This document shows positions 52,368 to 62,133 of a DNA stretch of 64,000 nucleotides, piece after piece. A program made the translations under genes and the position numbers. The stretch is from Corythoichthys intestinalis (taxonomy: Eukaryota; Chordata; Actinopteri; Syngnathiformes; Syngnathidae): positions 6,013,501 to 6,077,500 of the forward strand of contig NC_080416.1 of the NCBI RefSeq assembly GCF_030265065.1, written 5' to 3'. Numbering within the stretch: position 1 is the first letter of the stretch; each line of letters opens with the position of its first letter. Under the pieces are notes generated by a model, which saw only the letters and a list, made by a program, of their open reading frames with translations, did no database searches and was not told the origin of the DNA.

Positions 52368-55300
52368 TCACTCGGGAGCGGGCTCGGCTAAAGGAGTCTC
52401 GGCGGTCGGAGAAGCGGCCTCGGGAGTGCTCTTGGAGGAAGATGGCTCAGAAATAGCTGCAAAAGGCAAACAAATAAATGGAAAGATTTGGTGGACGTCA
52501 GACCTGAGCCTTGGCTTTGTTGAACTCGAAGAAAAGATTTTGACTTACCAGCTTGGGTGTATTTGGCTGCAATCAAAAGATAACAAGCAACGTGGTCGTC
52601 GACGGCAATTAAAAAGATATTGCTGACAGAGTAAACGTTTCTTACCTTTCCAGAATTTGACGATGACGAGGACAATGACGATTCCAAGGGCTATGAGCAC
52701 CAACGGGACGGTGATGGCCAACGCCGTCTTCCTCCTTTCTTCTGCTTCATAAAGCAACAGAGGTGATGTCGTCTTCATTTGACGAGAACGGAAGCGTGCG
52801 ACTCACCTTCAATGCGTTCGTTGCTCAGGATCTTCGCGTGGTCCAGCGGGACGACGACGTCCTCCGGGACGCCGGCCAGCCGGAAGACGCACTCGTACTT
52901 GGCGTCGGCGTCCACCCAATTGAGGTCGGCGGTGGTCTGGAAGGTCCCGTCGTGGTTGGGGAGGGTCTCGCCCATCTCCACGTCCTCAAAGAGCCCCTCG
53001 CCGTCCTTCTTCCAAAACAGGGCGGCCTCCCTGGGGTAGAAACCCGTGGCGTGGCAGGTCACCGCCGACCGCGACGTCTTCTGCAGCAGGGAGATCCGCG
53101 GAAGCTCTGGACCAAAAATGCAGAGTGTACGGACTAAACCCGATTCTCAGTCTATTACTGGATGACAGTTAGGAGTTTGTGATGACGTGCGCCCAGTGCA
53201 GTTGAAGAAGCGTATCATACACAGCGAGTCCATTTCTCTTATCCAATAGTTCATTTTGGGGGCGTCTTGTAACTTAACTCAAATGCTCTTTATCCAAATA
53301 AAAGTAACAAACCAAAAGACTCAAAAACGTATTCACAACGGAACAGACAAAATGAGTACATTCCTTTCGAGCACAATGCACTAAGCCACAGTCAAAAACG
53401 TTTTTGCCCTCCTAACGAGCAACACCTGCGAAATGATTAGCTGTCATTTTAAGCGTACCGGGGCTGAACATAATCCAGGTCAGTGGACAGACACGATTTA
53501 CAGCCCCTAGTGGTAAGGAGTAAAATTAAAATGGTTGAGACAATCTACAAGCAGTGTTGTTAATAACGGCGTTAGAATATAACGGCGTTACTAACGGCGT
53601 TATTTTTTTCAGTAATGAGTAATCTAATTAATTACTTTTCTCATCTTGGCAGCGCCGTTACCGTTACTGAGGCGGGAATGGCGTGCGGTACTATGCGACG
53701 AGAATCGGTAGATATCACATATTATAGAACTAGATGCAAATGACAGACACGGCTGCATTGGCAACATGTTTAAGGACTACATGCGCTAGTAAACAGCCGC
53801 CATCTTAAAGCAGTAGACCTCTCAGCAAGGCTCTGATGTAGAGATCCTTCCTAGCGAACCTAAGTAACTTTTTTTTTTTTTTTTTTTTTTAATCTAAAAT
53901 GCTCCTAAATCGGCAAAGTCCTGACTTAAATCTATCTTTAAATGATGAAACAGTTTTAAAACTTATACATGTTACAAGTAGACAGAAGGGAACTAATGCA
54001 AAAACGGGAGCAATTTTAACAACTTTAACGGTTGATTCACAACTTTAAATGACTTCCACACATAGCAAGGGTTACTATCTAGTTATCGCAATACCCTTGT
54101 GTCAGGTTAAGTGGAGGGTAAAGAATTGGGCTAGAGGCCAATTGTCCCCAAAACCCTTTAAACTTCACATTGTGTGACCTTTTTTTTTTTTTTTTTTTTT
54201 TGAGAAAAAAAAAAAACATGAAAATTATCACTAGTTACTTTGCCAAGGAACTAATTACTCTTACATTCAGGTAACTGAGTTACTAACGCAATTACTTTTT
54301 GGGAGAAGTCATTTGTAACTGTAATTAATTACTTTTTTAAAGTAAAATTAACAACACTGTCTACAAGAGAAGCAAAGATGAAGGGAATGTGTGAGAAGAC
54401 AAACGAAGATTGAAGGACAAAACATAGACATAACCAAGACAAAATGTGTGAAAGGACCGAAAACGGAAAGAACAAAAAATGTTGAGAAAGGAAAAACTTG
54501 GGAGCAAAAATTTAGAAAGACTGAGGAAGTAAAAAAAGAAAATGAAGGGCTCATAAGTCAAATGAAAGAAAAATTTGGAGAGAACAGAAAACATGAGAGG
54601 ACCAACAATGAATAGAAGGTGTGAGATGAAGGATGAGGATCGGAGAAAAGGAACATTTGAGAGGAAAAAAGATATTGGGAAGAAATGAGAATGTAGGAGA
54701 GAAAAGATGGATGGAAAGCATGAGAGGACAAAAGATGGACAATAAGAGAGAATGTGTGAGAGGACAAAAGATGAAGGGAAGAAAGGGAAGAAGTGGAGAA
54801 GGGAAAGGGGTAAACAAGGAAAGGCTGTCGTGGGAGTCAACTTCCTGTAGGAGGCGGCGGTGTGCCACGATTGTACCTGTTCTCATGAGGAACTCCCTCC
54901 CATTGTGAACGTGCCTCTTCAAGTAAGAAGGACATTCCTCAGTATAGTAAGACTCCTTCCATTGATTAAAACTGTCCGATTGGTCCCACTTGTGTTTAGT
55001 GACGACAGCTTGCGGCTTGACCGCGATCCACCTCAGTCCCTTCAAATCAAACGATATAAAGTCTTCTCCGTCATAAGCGAAGTGTTCCCAACCGTCAATC
55101 TCGCCGGTCTCATCGTCCCATTCGCAGCCAGAGATTCGCTGTATCATGTGAACACCTGAGAGAAAGGGACGTGACGGCGTGTCCAGAGATAAGCCAACGT
55201 CTGCTGAAAAAAGCGACCGGCGCATGAAATGTCTTGAAATGCTCCAAAGTTGGACGGCAACAAACCTCCAGTTTGGTTGAAGCGCTCTTTAGCAATTTCA

Positions 55301-56582
55301 ATGTTGACTTTGTTGACCTGCTCCTCACGCATATTGACCTGTGCGTTTCTCTCCCAGTAGGGCGGATCCTCAGCTGTGATTTTGTTCATCCACTCCTGTT
55401 TGGGTCGATATTTCCTGCTCTTGCTGTCGTATTGTGTAATCTGAACACCGTCGACATAACCGACACTCAAGTACTCTGGGAAGTTTGGAATTTGAGACGA
55501 CGCAGTATCGATATATTTGAGCGTGTGAATCACTGAAAGAAAAAGCAAAAACATTTGTTAACCGATATCCCAAAATCTTCTACTCATCCCATTTAAAATG
55601 ATTGGAACACAGCAACACCTGAAAACATTATCATCGGGTTTATCATTTATGTAACCTTTCATTTCAAAAACAACTGTGTCTTGTCCAAAAGATGGACATC
55701 ATTTTACGAGCAAATATCTAGGAAATGACTGAAACTACTCAATGGAACAAGGCGCATTGTGCGTTTTATTCCTTCAAATTTGGAAGAGAAATTGGTCCAT
55801 TGTGTGAGACGAGTGTTGAAAATGCGCGTCGCCTGCGTTGACGCGGCACACCTAAATTTTGTATAAATTTTGCGTCGATGCAAAATACCAACATTTTCTA
55901 CTCAAATAGTGTTTATGTGAACTCGCAGCTTCCATTGACGGTTCAATTCCTTTTTGACTGGGAGGGGCGAATGAACAATCATTCGCCCTTCCCAGTCAAA
56001 AGGAATTGGACGTCTATTGTTGTCAATGGCAGGTCCTGAGTTCACAAAGACACTCATTAGTTTGCTGCAATAATCTAGTGTTACTGTATTTATTTACAGA
56101 AATGTTGCACTTAAGAGCTAAAACATAAGATTTTTCCACTTCCAAATTGCATGTTTTTGTAATAGAAAATACTCGATTGATTTCCTGACCCGCGCATCGA
56201 CATATCGTGAGATCATCGTGATCGTGAACCTTGTAACGCAAATCATATCAGAAGGTTCCCACCCCTAATTTACAGGTATTTGAACAAGAATGGCCCATTT
56301 CAAAATTTTAGGGACACTTTGTACATGAACGAGATAAACAATAAACCAAAAATGTTCATATTGGAAATGATTGGAACGTGAAAACTTTTTTTAACCCCCT
56401 AACAGGACTTCTGAGCTTGAATTCTTCCACTTGACATCTTGAGGTGAACTTTGAAGCGAGCGTTGCTTCGTAAAGTGCGTCACGGTCGAACAAGATGATG
56501 AGGAAATGAACTTACCGGGCTTGACATTTTGAATTTGCACAGCCACAAGCAAAAGTGCCACCAACTCCTTCATCCTGCACAT
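52368..56582 (-). CDS. MHC class I heavy chain, gene D
   Basis: Exons (minus): 56582-56516 leader, 55532-55266 alpha-1, 55155-54877 alpha-2, 53106-52807 alpha-3, 52744-52646 transmembrane, 52566-52549 and 52456-52368 tail; 1119 nt, 372 aa, open. Leader MCRMKELVALLLVAVQ. Like gene C it has the two-residue longer alpha-2 (WDQSDSFNQWKESYY), Ser at Tyr99 and His at Tyr171 (LKRHVHNG), while Y7, Y59, R84, T143, K146, W147 and Y159 are present. Its alpha-3 and transmembrane exons are closer to gene B (DGEGLFED, VPLVLIALGIVIVLVIV), so the gene looks mosaic. Promoter ISRE absent, as in C. Confidence 0.91.
53552..54359. mobile_element. CAGTGTTGTTAAT hAT-type element in gene D intron 3
   Basis: Ends CAGTGTTGTTAATAACGG and TTAACAACACTG, perfect 8-bp duplication TCTACAAG (53544-53551, 54360-54367). 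808 bp, no transposase. Confidence 0.85.
54360..54820. repeat. Purine-rich minisatellite, gene D intron 3
   Basis: Same tract as in A-C, lacking about 150 bp of its 3' part. Confidence 0.8.
55942..56015. repeat. Intron-1 palindrome, gene D
   Basis: Shorter copy: the outer TAGACGTCC of the left arm is lost and the centre is GAACAATCATTC. Confidence 0.7.
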
Positions 56583-56699
56583 TTTTGCCTCCTTTTCAGT
56601 CCGAAATCCAAGTACATTGGCATCAATAGAATCGACACACACGGCCGTCAATGACATTAAACAAAGTAAATGTGTCAGAAAATTTCCGAGCAATCTTTT

Positions 56700-58720
56700 T
56701 CTCCTCCGACCGGCAGAACTGCATTCTCCACTGGCTTGAACACAAAACACGTCAATGTTGTTTGACGAGCGCGACACGCCGAGGAAATTTGTGGTGAAAA
56801 TCCTGCAAACAGATCCTGTCAAGTTACCTGTGCTTCCTTTGGAGCCGCAGCCATCTTCAGTGGACACCTGCGTTTCCACCAAGCGTCCCAGCTTGGAGCT
56901 GTCCGAGTGGGCTCGCCATAGGCGGATCTACTATTCAGGCGAAGTAGGCGATCGCCTTAGGCCCCCAACCAGTAGGGGGCCCACAACCAGCTGCCCTTGC
57001 TCGTTGGAGCAAGGGCTCGGGCCACCGGAACCAGCAGCACCCCCAACTATTCGTCATGTCAGCATACTAAACAAACATATAACAAAACAAAAAAGAAAGC
57101 CATTTGAATGTTGCATTTATATTATCCCCCCCACACACACACACACACGCACTACAATGGACTGTTCCACGACGATGGACTGAGTGTCAGTCGCTTAGCT
57201 TCATTTAGCTCAGTTTAGCTTCGCTTAGCTCCGTTTAGCATCGCTTAGCCGTTCATTAGCTTCACTTAGCCCTCCCGCGTTTTTGACACAACTAAGCTCG
57301 CTATTTTTACAGCTCACTTGCTACTTTGCACGTCGGCTATCGTTTATTCCGAACACATGAGTGAACGTGCTTTCCATGTGAACCAAAGTGCAGTGAGGGA
57401 GAAGTTGAGAACAGGTCGCTAACGCCTCTTTTAAGTTTCTTCTTCTTCACACCGAACATAAAATACACGACAGCACACCCTGTGGCGAAACAATGCAGTA
57501 CAGTTCTAATCAGTCATACAATAACACTCAACAGCTGGTTAACAGCATTTGCCAACGGAAAAAAAATTAAATCTATTAGTGACACCACAAGCAATGATGA
57601 AGAATGTTTTTACGGAGTGTAAAGCTTTCGGTTAGTGGTTTAGCAAACGTACCTCTGGCGAACATTTCAAAATAAAAGCACGTCATGTTCGTCATATAAA
57701 TAACAATTTCTGGAGTTAATCCCACATACTTCAGAATTAATATTATAATATGTTGAGTAAATACTACAGAATACAGATTCTACACTAAGAATACCTTTCA
57801 AATGACACTATGACAAATATGATTGACAATGAATAATTATTATTATACTACTATTATATATAGTAGTATACTATAATAATAATGCAAGAATTTTTTTTTT
57901 AAGAATTGTTTTGAATAATGTTGGAAAGGCAAAGTCAGTGTTCTGAATCGGTTTACTTTCCATTCTTGTGCACTAGTAAATGCTACCAGCATTTAACCTC
58001 ATTGTTTATTTGTGTTTAATTATTGTTTTTTACATGATTATTTGTACTTTAATAAAGGATTTAAGTGTTCCAAAATGGTTTTGTGAATTAACGAGACTTA
58101 ACAAAAATTTCATTGCTAAATTAGAAGTAAAAAGAAAATTATTAGATTAGTCGACTAATCGTAAAACTAGTCAGCTGACTAATCAGGAGAAAATTTGTCG
58201 TTTAGGACAGCCCTAGTGTACCGGAACATATTTCCTTCACCCAGCCTGTACACAGACTATGCAGCTGCTTAGGGCCTCTGACCACTAGGGGGCCCCCAAT
58301 CTGGCAATTGTTTAATTTATATTCTATTTTGTTTGCTACAGTTTGCTTTATTTGACTTTTGTGCTTAAAAAATAAAAGTTCTCCCTTAACTTCTTTCTTT
58401 CCTCTTTTAGAAAAAGGTTTGGCGCTATCTACTGTAAGTACTGACAATCATTTGGGGTGAGAAGTTTGAAGAATGCAGTGTAACAAAATCTGATTAATAC
58501 ACACAGTTTCATAGTACACTGCTACGAAATGGTGGGCAAAAAATATGGGCCCCTTTGCATTATTTTGCTTAGGGCCCCCAAATGGCCTGGACCGGCCCTG
58601 CTCCACACCCTTCTCACCTTTTTAACCCCTGACCCATGAAGAGGGCCCCTGGAAATTGCCAAGTCCGCCACTGGGGATCGCCCCGACGTAACGTACTACG
58701 TCACCGGCGTGGCCAAGGGT
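56700..58720 (+). pseudogene. cenpt: cenpt-like remnant, gene D unit, first block
   Basis: AELHSPLA, TGA, TQNTSMLFDERDTPRKFVVK, LELSEWAR, then hAT 56917-58673, then a short continuation (TTYYVTGVAKG-like). As in the A unit the sequence after VAKG jumps to 3' flank DNA. Confidence 0.5.
56917..58673. mobile_element. hAT insertion in cenpt-like exon (gene D unit)
   Basis: Same site and ends as 19729-21065 (duplication GGGCTCGC/GGGATCGC). It carries an additional nested repeat at about 58238-58601 (ends ACCCAGCCTG and GGACCGGCCCTG). Confidence 0.8.
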
Positions 58721-58797
58721 CAAGGGAGCAAATGAACATCTAATACATTCAATTGTGATTGGGCATGGTTACAGATGACTGAACTGCCCTCAGAGCC

Positions 58798-59460
58798 AGT
58801 GGCGCCTCCAGAAATTTTTCATAAGGGTGGCCAGATGGAGCCACTTAAAATCTTGGGGTGGCCAAAACTAAAAGCCATAATTTCAGGTTTTCATTATATT
58901 ATTGCAGTAAAAAGGTCAGGGGAAAACTATCGGCTACTGATATACTTTGGTGTATTGTGTAATATTTGATGTTACTAATGATTTAATGTGCATAGTCCGT
59001 AACTATCCAGTCAACATTTTGAGTTCCACAATGTTGAGGTGGTTGCAGCTCAACGTTGCATTCGTAGAAGAACTGACGGAGAATAAGTTGTCTTTTAGCC
59101 AAAACTTGGCGTGTTTAATATCCACTGACATGCGGATACATCCTCTCTCATTGCTGTCTTCACAGGCAATCCCACAAATCAAAGTAATCGAAGTCAAACA
59201 CAAAGAAGTAATGAAAGTAGCACTCTAGACAATTAAGTCCCATCCTGCCATCTTGTGGCGAAAAGTTAATATGTTAATAATAACAAGCAATAGGAGCATT
59301 ATTTCCACATCAACTGAGGACATGAATACAAAACATTTCCTCCACCATTTCTCTCAACACCCCCACTTGTTCTAATGTTGATGGCCTTTTTAACAACCAA
59401 ATGAACTTTTAAATTTCAAAAATAACACTGTCAAACTTTTTCAATTTTAACTTTGTTACA
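58798..59460. mobile_element. CAGTGGCGCC hAT-like end, gene D unit
   Basis: Copy of 21181-21840, including minus-strand LICGIACEDSNERGCIRM. Right end unresolved. Confidence 0.4.
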
Positions 59461-59469
59461 GGTTTTGTC

Positions 59470-59673
59470 ATGAGATCAGCTATCATGTCATCCGTTGTCA
59501 ATCAGGTAGCACTCCGCATCTCCTCTTTTGAGTGCGACTCCACTGCACCGGGTACCATCTGCCAACTCGACGCTGTGGTTCTCTGGTTTGAACGTCTGCT
59601 AGAAGCTTTTGAATTTGGTCTCGTCATTAATGATATGAGATGTCGCTACCGGCGTGGTCAAAGGTCTGACTGA
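59470..59673 (+). CDS. Unrecognised conserved ORF segment (gene D unit)
   Basis: 67 codons, differing from 21846-22049 at one residue (VIND for VIDD). The acceptor-like TTTGTTACAG precedes it. No family recognised. Confidence 0.35.
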   Translation: MRSAIMSSVVNQVALRISSFECDSTAPGTICQLDAVVLWFERLLEAFEFGLVINDMRCRYRRGQRSD

Positions 59674-59777
59674 AGAGCGTCACAACCTAAAAAATGTCAC
59701 CGCCTTCGAATGGCTAGTCACAAAAGCCATCGACTATGCGGGAAATGAAGACAACTCCAAGCAACAAGATTTGTCCT
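59646..59777 (+). pseudogene. cenpt: cenpt-like remnant, gene D unit, second block
   Basis: TGVVKGLTEERHNLKNVTAF, WLVTKAIDYAGNED, stop TAA at 59777. Confidence 0.45.
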
Positions 59778-59939
59778 AAAAGCTCCCTGCTTTTATGAAG
59801 CGAAACAAAAGTTTGCGTGGGACTAATGCGCATGAACAAAACGCGAATGCGATCTTCAAACAATATATTGTGCAGGCCATGTTGTGGTTTGTGTTGGGTT
59901 CATATTTAGTCTCCTGTTATAACAGCTGTTTTTCCTCTC

Positions 59940-60086
59940 AAGAGTCCAGAGAAGCTCGCCGAGCTCCCAACCAACTTAGTTAGATTTATGTCATCCAAAA
60001 TTGGCAAGAAATACAGGCAGGGAGGTATGTTTAGTCTTTCTGGAGAGAAGCTGGCACCAGATGTACAGCTCAAAATGCTCAGCTAG
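59940..60086 (+). pseudogene. cenpt-unit third block (gene D unit)
   Basis: SPEKLAELPTNLVRFMSSKI, KKYRQGGMFSLSGEKLAPD, stop TAG at 60086. It is the most intact copy, uninterrupted. Confidence 0.4.
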
Positions 60087-60279
60087 ATCAGCTTGTTCTG
60101 AACACTGCTACTCCTTTATTCGATCAGGGGTAGGAGCAAATGAACATCCAATACATTCAATTGTGACTGGGCATGGTTATAGATGACTGAACTGCCCTCA
60201 GAGCTTGATTGATATGACCATTGATTGATCAACTCAAGACTTCCAGACACTCTCTCATCATAGAGTGGTGACATACAGT

Positions 60280-60491
60280 CAAGGGCGTAGGTTTGGTCTC
60301 AACATTGGTAGGGACAAAATAACGGCATAACTTGCATGTACACATTTTGCTGGGGACGAGACATTAATCAGACCAAACAGATTGGGTTCACAGGGTCAGG
60401 ACTCCATTTCTCATGAATATTAACCTAATTAATTGATAGGCTAATTGATCAATGCCAAATAAATCTGTATTGACTTGTACTGACTTTCATA
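60280..60491. mobile_element. Left part of CAAGGGCG hAT-type element after gene D unit
   Basis: Same insertion point (CATACAGT) as 49544. It is interrupted by a Tc1 element and LINE; its right end would lie beyond the window. Confidence 0.6.
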
Positions 60492-62106
60492 CAGTGCCTC
60501 GCAAAAGTATTGGGCCCCCTTGAATCTTGCAACCTTTCGCCACATTTCAGGCTTCAAACATAAAGATATGAAATTTAATTTTTTTGTCAAGAGTCAACAA
60601 CAAGTGGGACACAATCGTGAAGTGGAACAACATTTATTGGATAATTTAAACTTTTTTAACAAATAAAGAACTGAAAAGTGGGGCGTGCAATATTATTCGG
60701 CCCCTTTACTTTCAGTGCAGCAAACTCACTCCAGAAGTTCAGTGAGGATCTCTGAATGATCCAATGTTGTCCTATGATGATAAATAGAATCCACTTGTGT
60801 GTAATCAAGTCTCCGTATAAATGCACCTGCTCTGTGATAGTCTCAGGGTTCTGTTTAAAGTGCAGAGAGCATTATGAAAACCAAGGAACACACCAGGCAG
60901 GTCCGAGATACTGTTGTGGAGAGGTTTAAAAGCCGGATTTGGATACAAAAAGATTTCCCAAGCTTTAAACATCTCAAGGAGCACTGTGCAAGCCATCATA
61001 TTGAAATGGAAGGAGCATCAGTCCACTGCAAATCTACCAAGACCTGGCCGTCCTTCCAAACTTTCTTCTCAAACAAGGAGAAAACTGATCAGAGATGCAG
61101 CCAAGAGACCCATGATCACTCTGGATGAACTGCAGAGATCTACAGCTGAGGTGGGAGAGTCTGTCCATAGGACAACAATCAGTCGTACACTGCACAAATC
61201 TGGCCTTTATGGAAGAGTGGCAAGAAGAAAGCCATTTCTCCAAGATATCCATAAAAAGTCTCGTTTAAAGTTTGCCACAAGCCACCTGGGAGACACACCA
61301 AGCATGTGGAAGAAGGTGCTCTGGTCAGATGAAACCAAAATTGAACTTTTTGGCCACAATGCAAAACGATATGTTTGGCGTAAAAGCAACACAGCTCATC
61401 ACCCTGAACACACCATCCCCACTGTCGAACATGGTGGTGGCAGCATCATGATTTGGGCCTGCTATTCTTCAGCAGGGACAGGGAAGCTGGTTAAAATTGA
61501 CGGGAAGATGGAGGCAGCCAAATACAGGAACATTCTGGAAGAAAACCTGTTGGTATCTGCACAAGACCTGAGACTGGGACGGAGATTTATCTTCCAACAG
61601 GACAATGATCCAAAACATAAAGCCAAATCTACAATGGAATGGTTCAAAAATAAACGTATCCAGGTGTTAGAATGGCCAAGTCAAAGTCCAGACCTGAATC
61701 CAATCGAGAATCTGTGGAAAGAGTGTTCACAAACACTCTCCATCCAACCTCACTCACTGAGCTCGAGCTGTTTTGCAAGGAAGAATGGGCAAGAATGTCA
61801 GTCTCTCGATGTGCAAAACTGATAGAAACATACCCCAAGCGACTTGCAGCTGTAATTGGAGCAAAAGGTGGCGCTACAAAGTATTAACGCAAGGGGGCCG
61901 AATAATATTGCACGCCCCACTTTTCAGTTTTTTATTTGTTAAAAAAGTTTAAATTATCCAATAAATGTTGTTCCGCGTCACGATTGTGTCCCACTTGTTG
62001 TTGATTCTTGACAAAAAAATTAAACTTCATATCTTTATGTTTGAAGCCCGAAATGTGGCGAAAGGTTGCAAGATTCAAGGGGGCCGAATACTTTTGCAAG
62101 GCACTG
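60492..62106 (+). mobile_element. Tc1-like transposon, nearly complete
   Basis: Inverted ends of about 210 bp (CAGTGCCTCGCAAAAGTATT and AATACTTTTGCAAGGCACTG) between TA dinucleotides. It has a transposase gene with two frameshifts. The best preserved full-length DNA transposon here. Confidence 0.9.
60873..61887 (+). pseudogene. Tc1 transposase, two frameshifts
   Basis: Starts MKTKEHTRQVRDTVVERFKS (ATG 60874), shifts frame near 60930 and continues GLKAGFGYKKISQALNISRS. The paired-like HTH pair precedes the GRPSKLS hinge. The DD34E triad is present: D in WSDETKIELFG (about 61325), D in FQQDNDPKHKAKS (about 61600), E in SPDLNPIENLW (about 61695). A second shift near 61720 leads to the C-terminus ELELFCKEEWARMSVSRCAK, ending GATKY. 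About 340 residues in total, normal for Tc1. Only small indels break it. Confidence 0.88.
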
Positions 62107-62108
62107 TA

Positions 62109-62133
62109 TGTAATAATAATAATAATAATAATA
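62109..62133. repeat. (TAA)n microsatellite at LINE 3' end
   Basis: About eight TAA/ATA units, typical of the 3' tail of L2-type LINEs. Confidence 0.85.
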
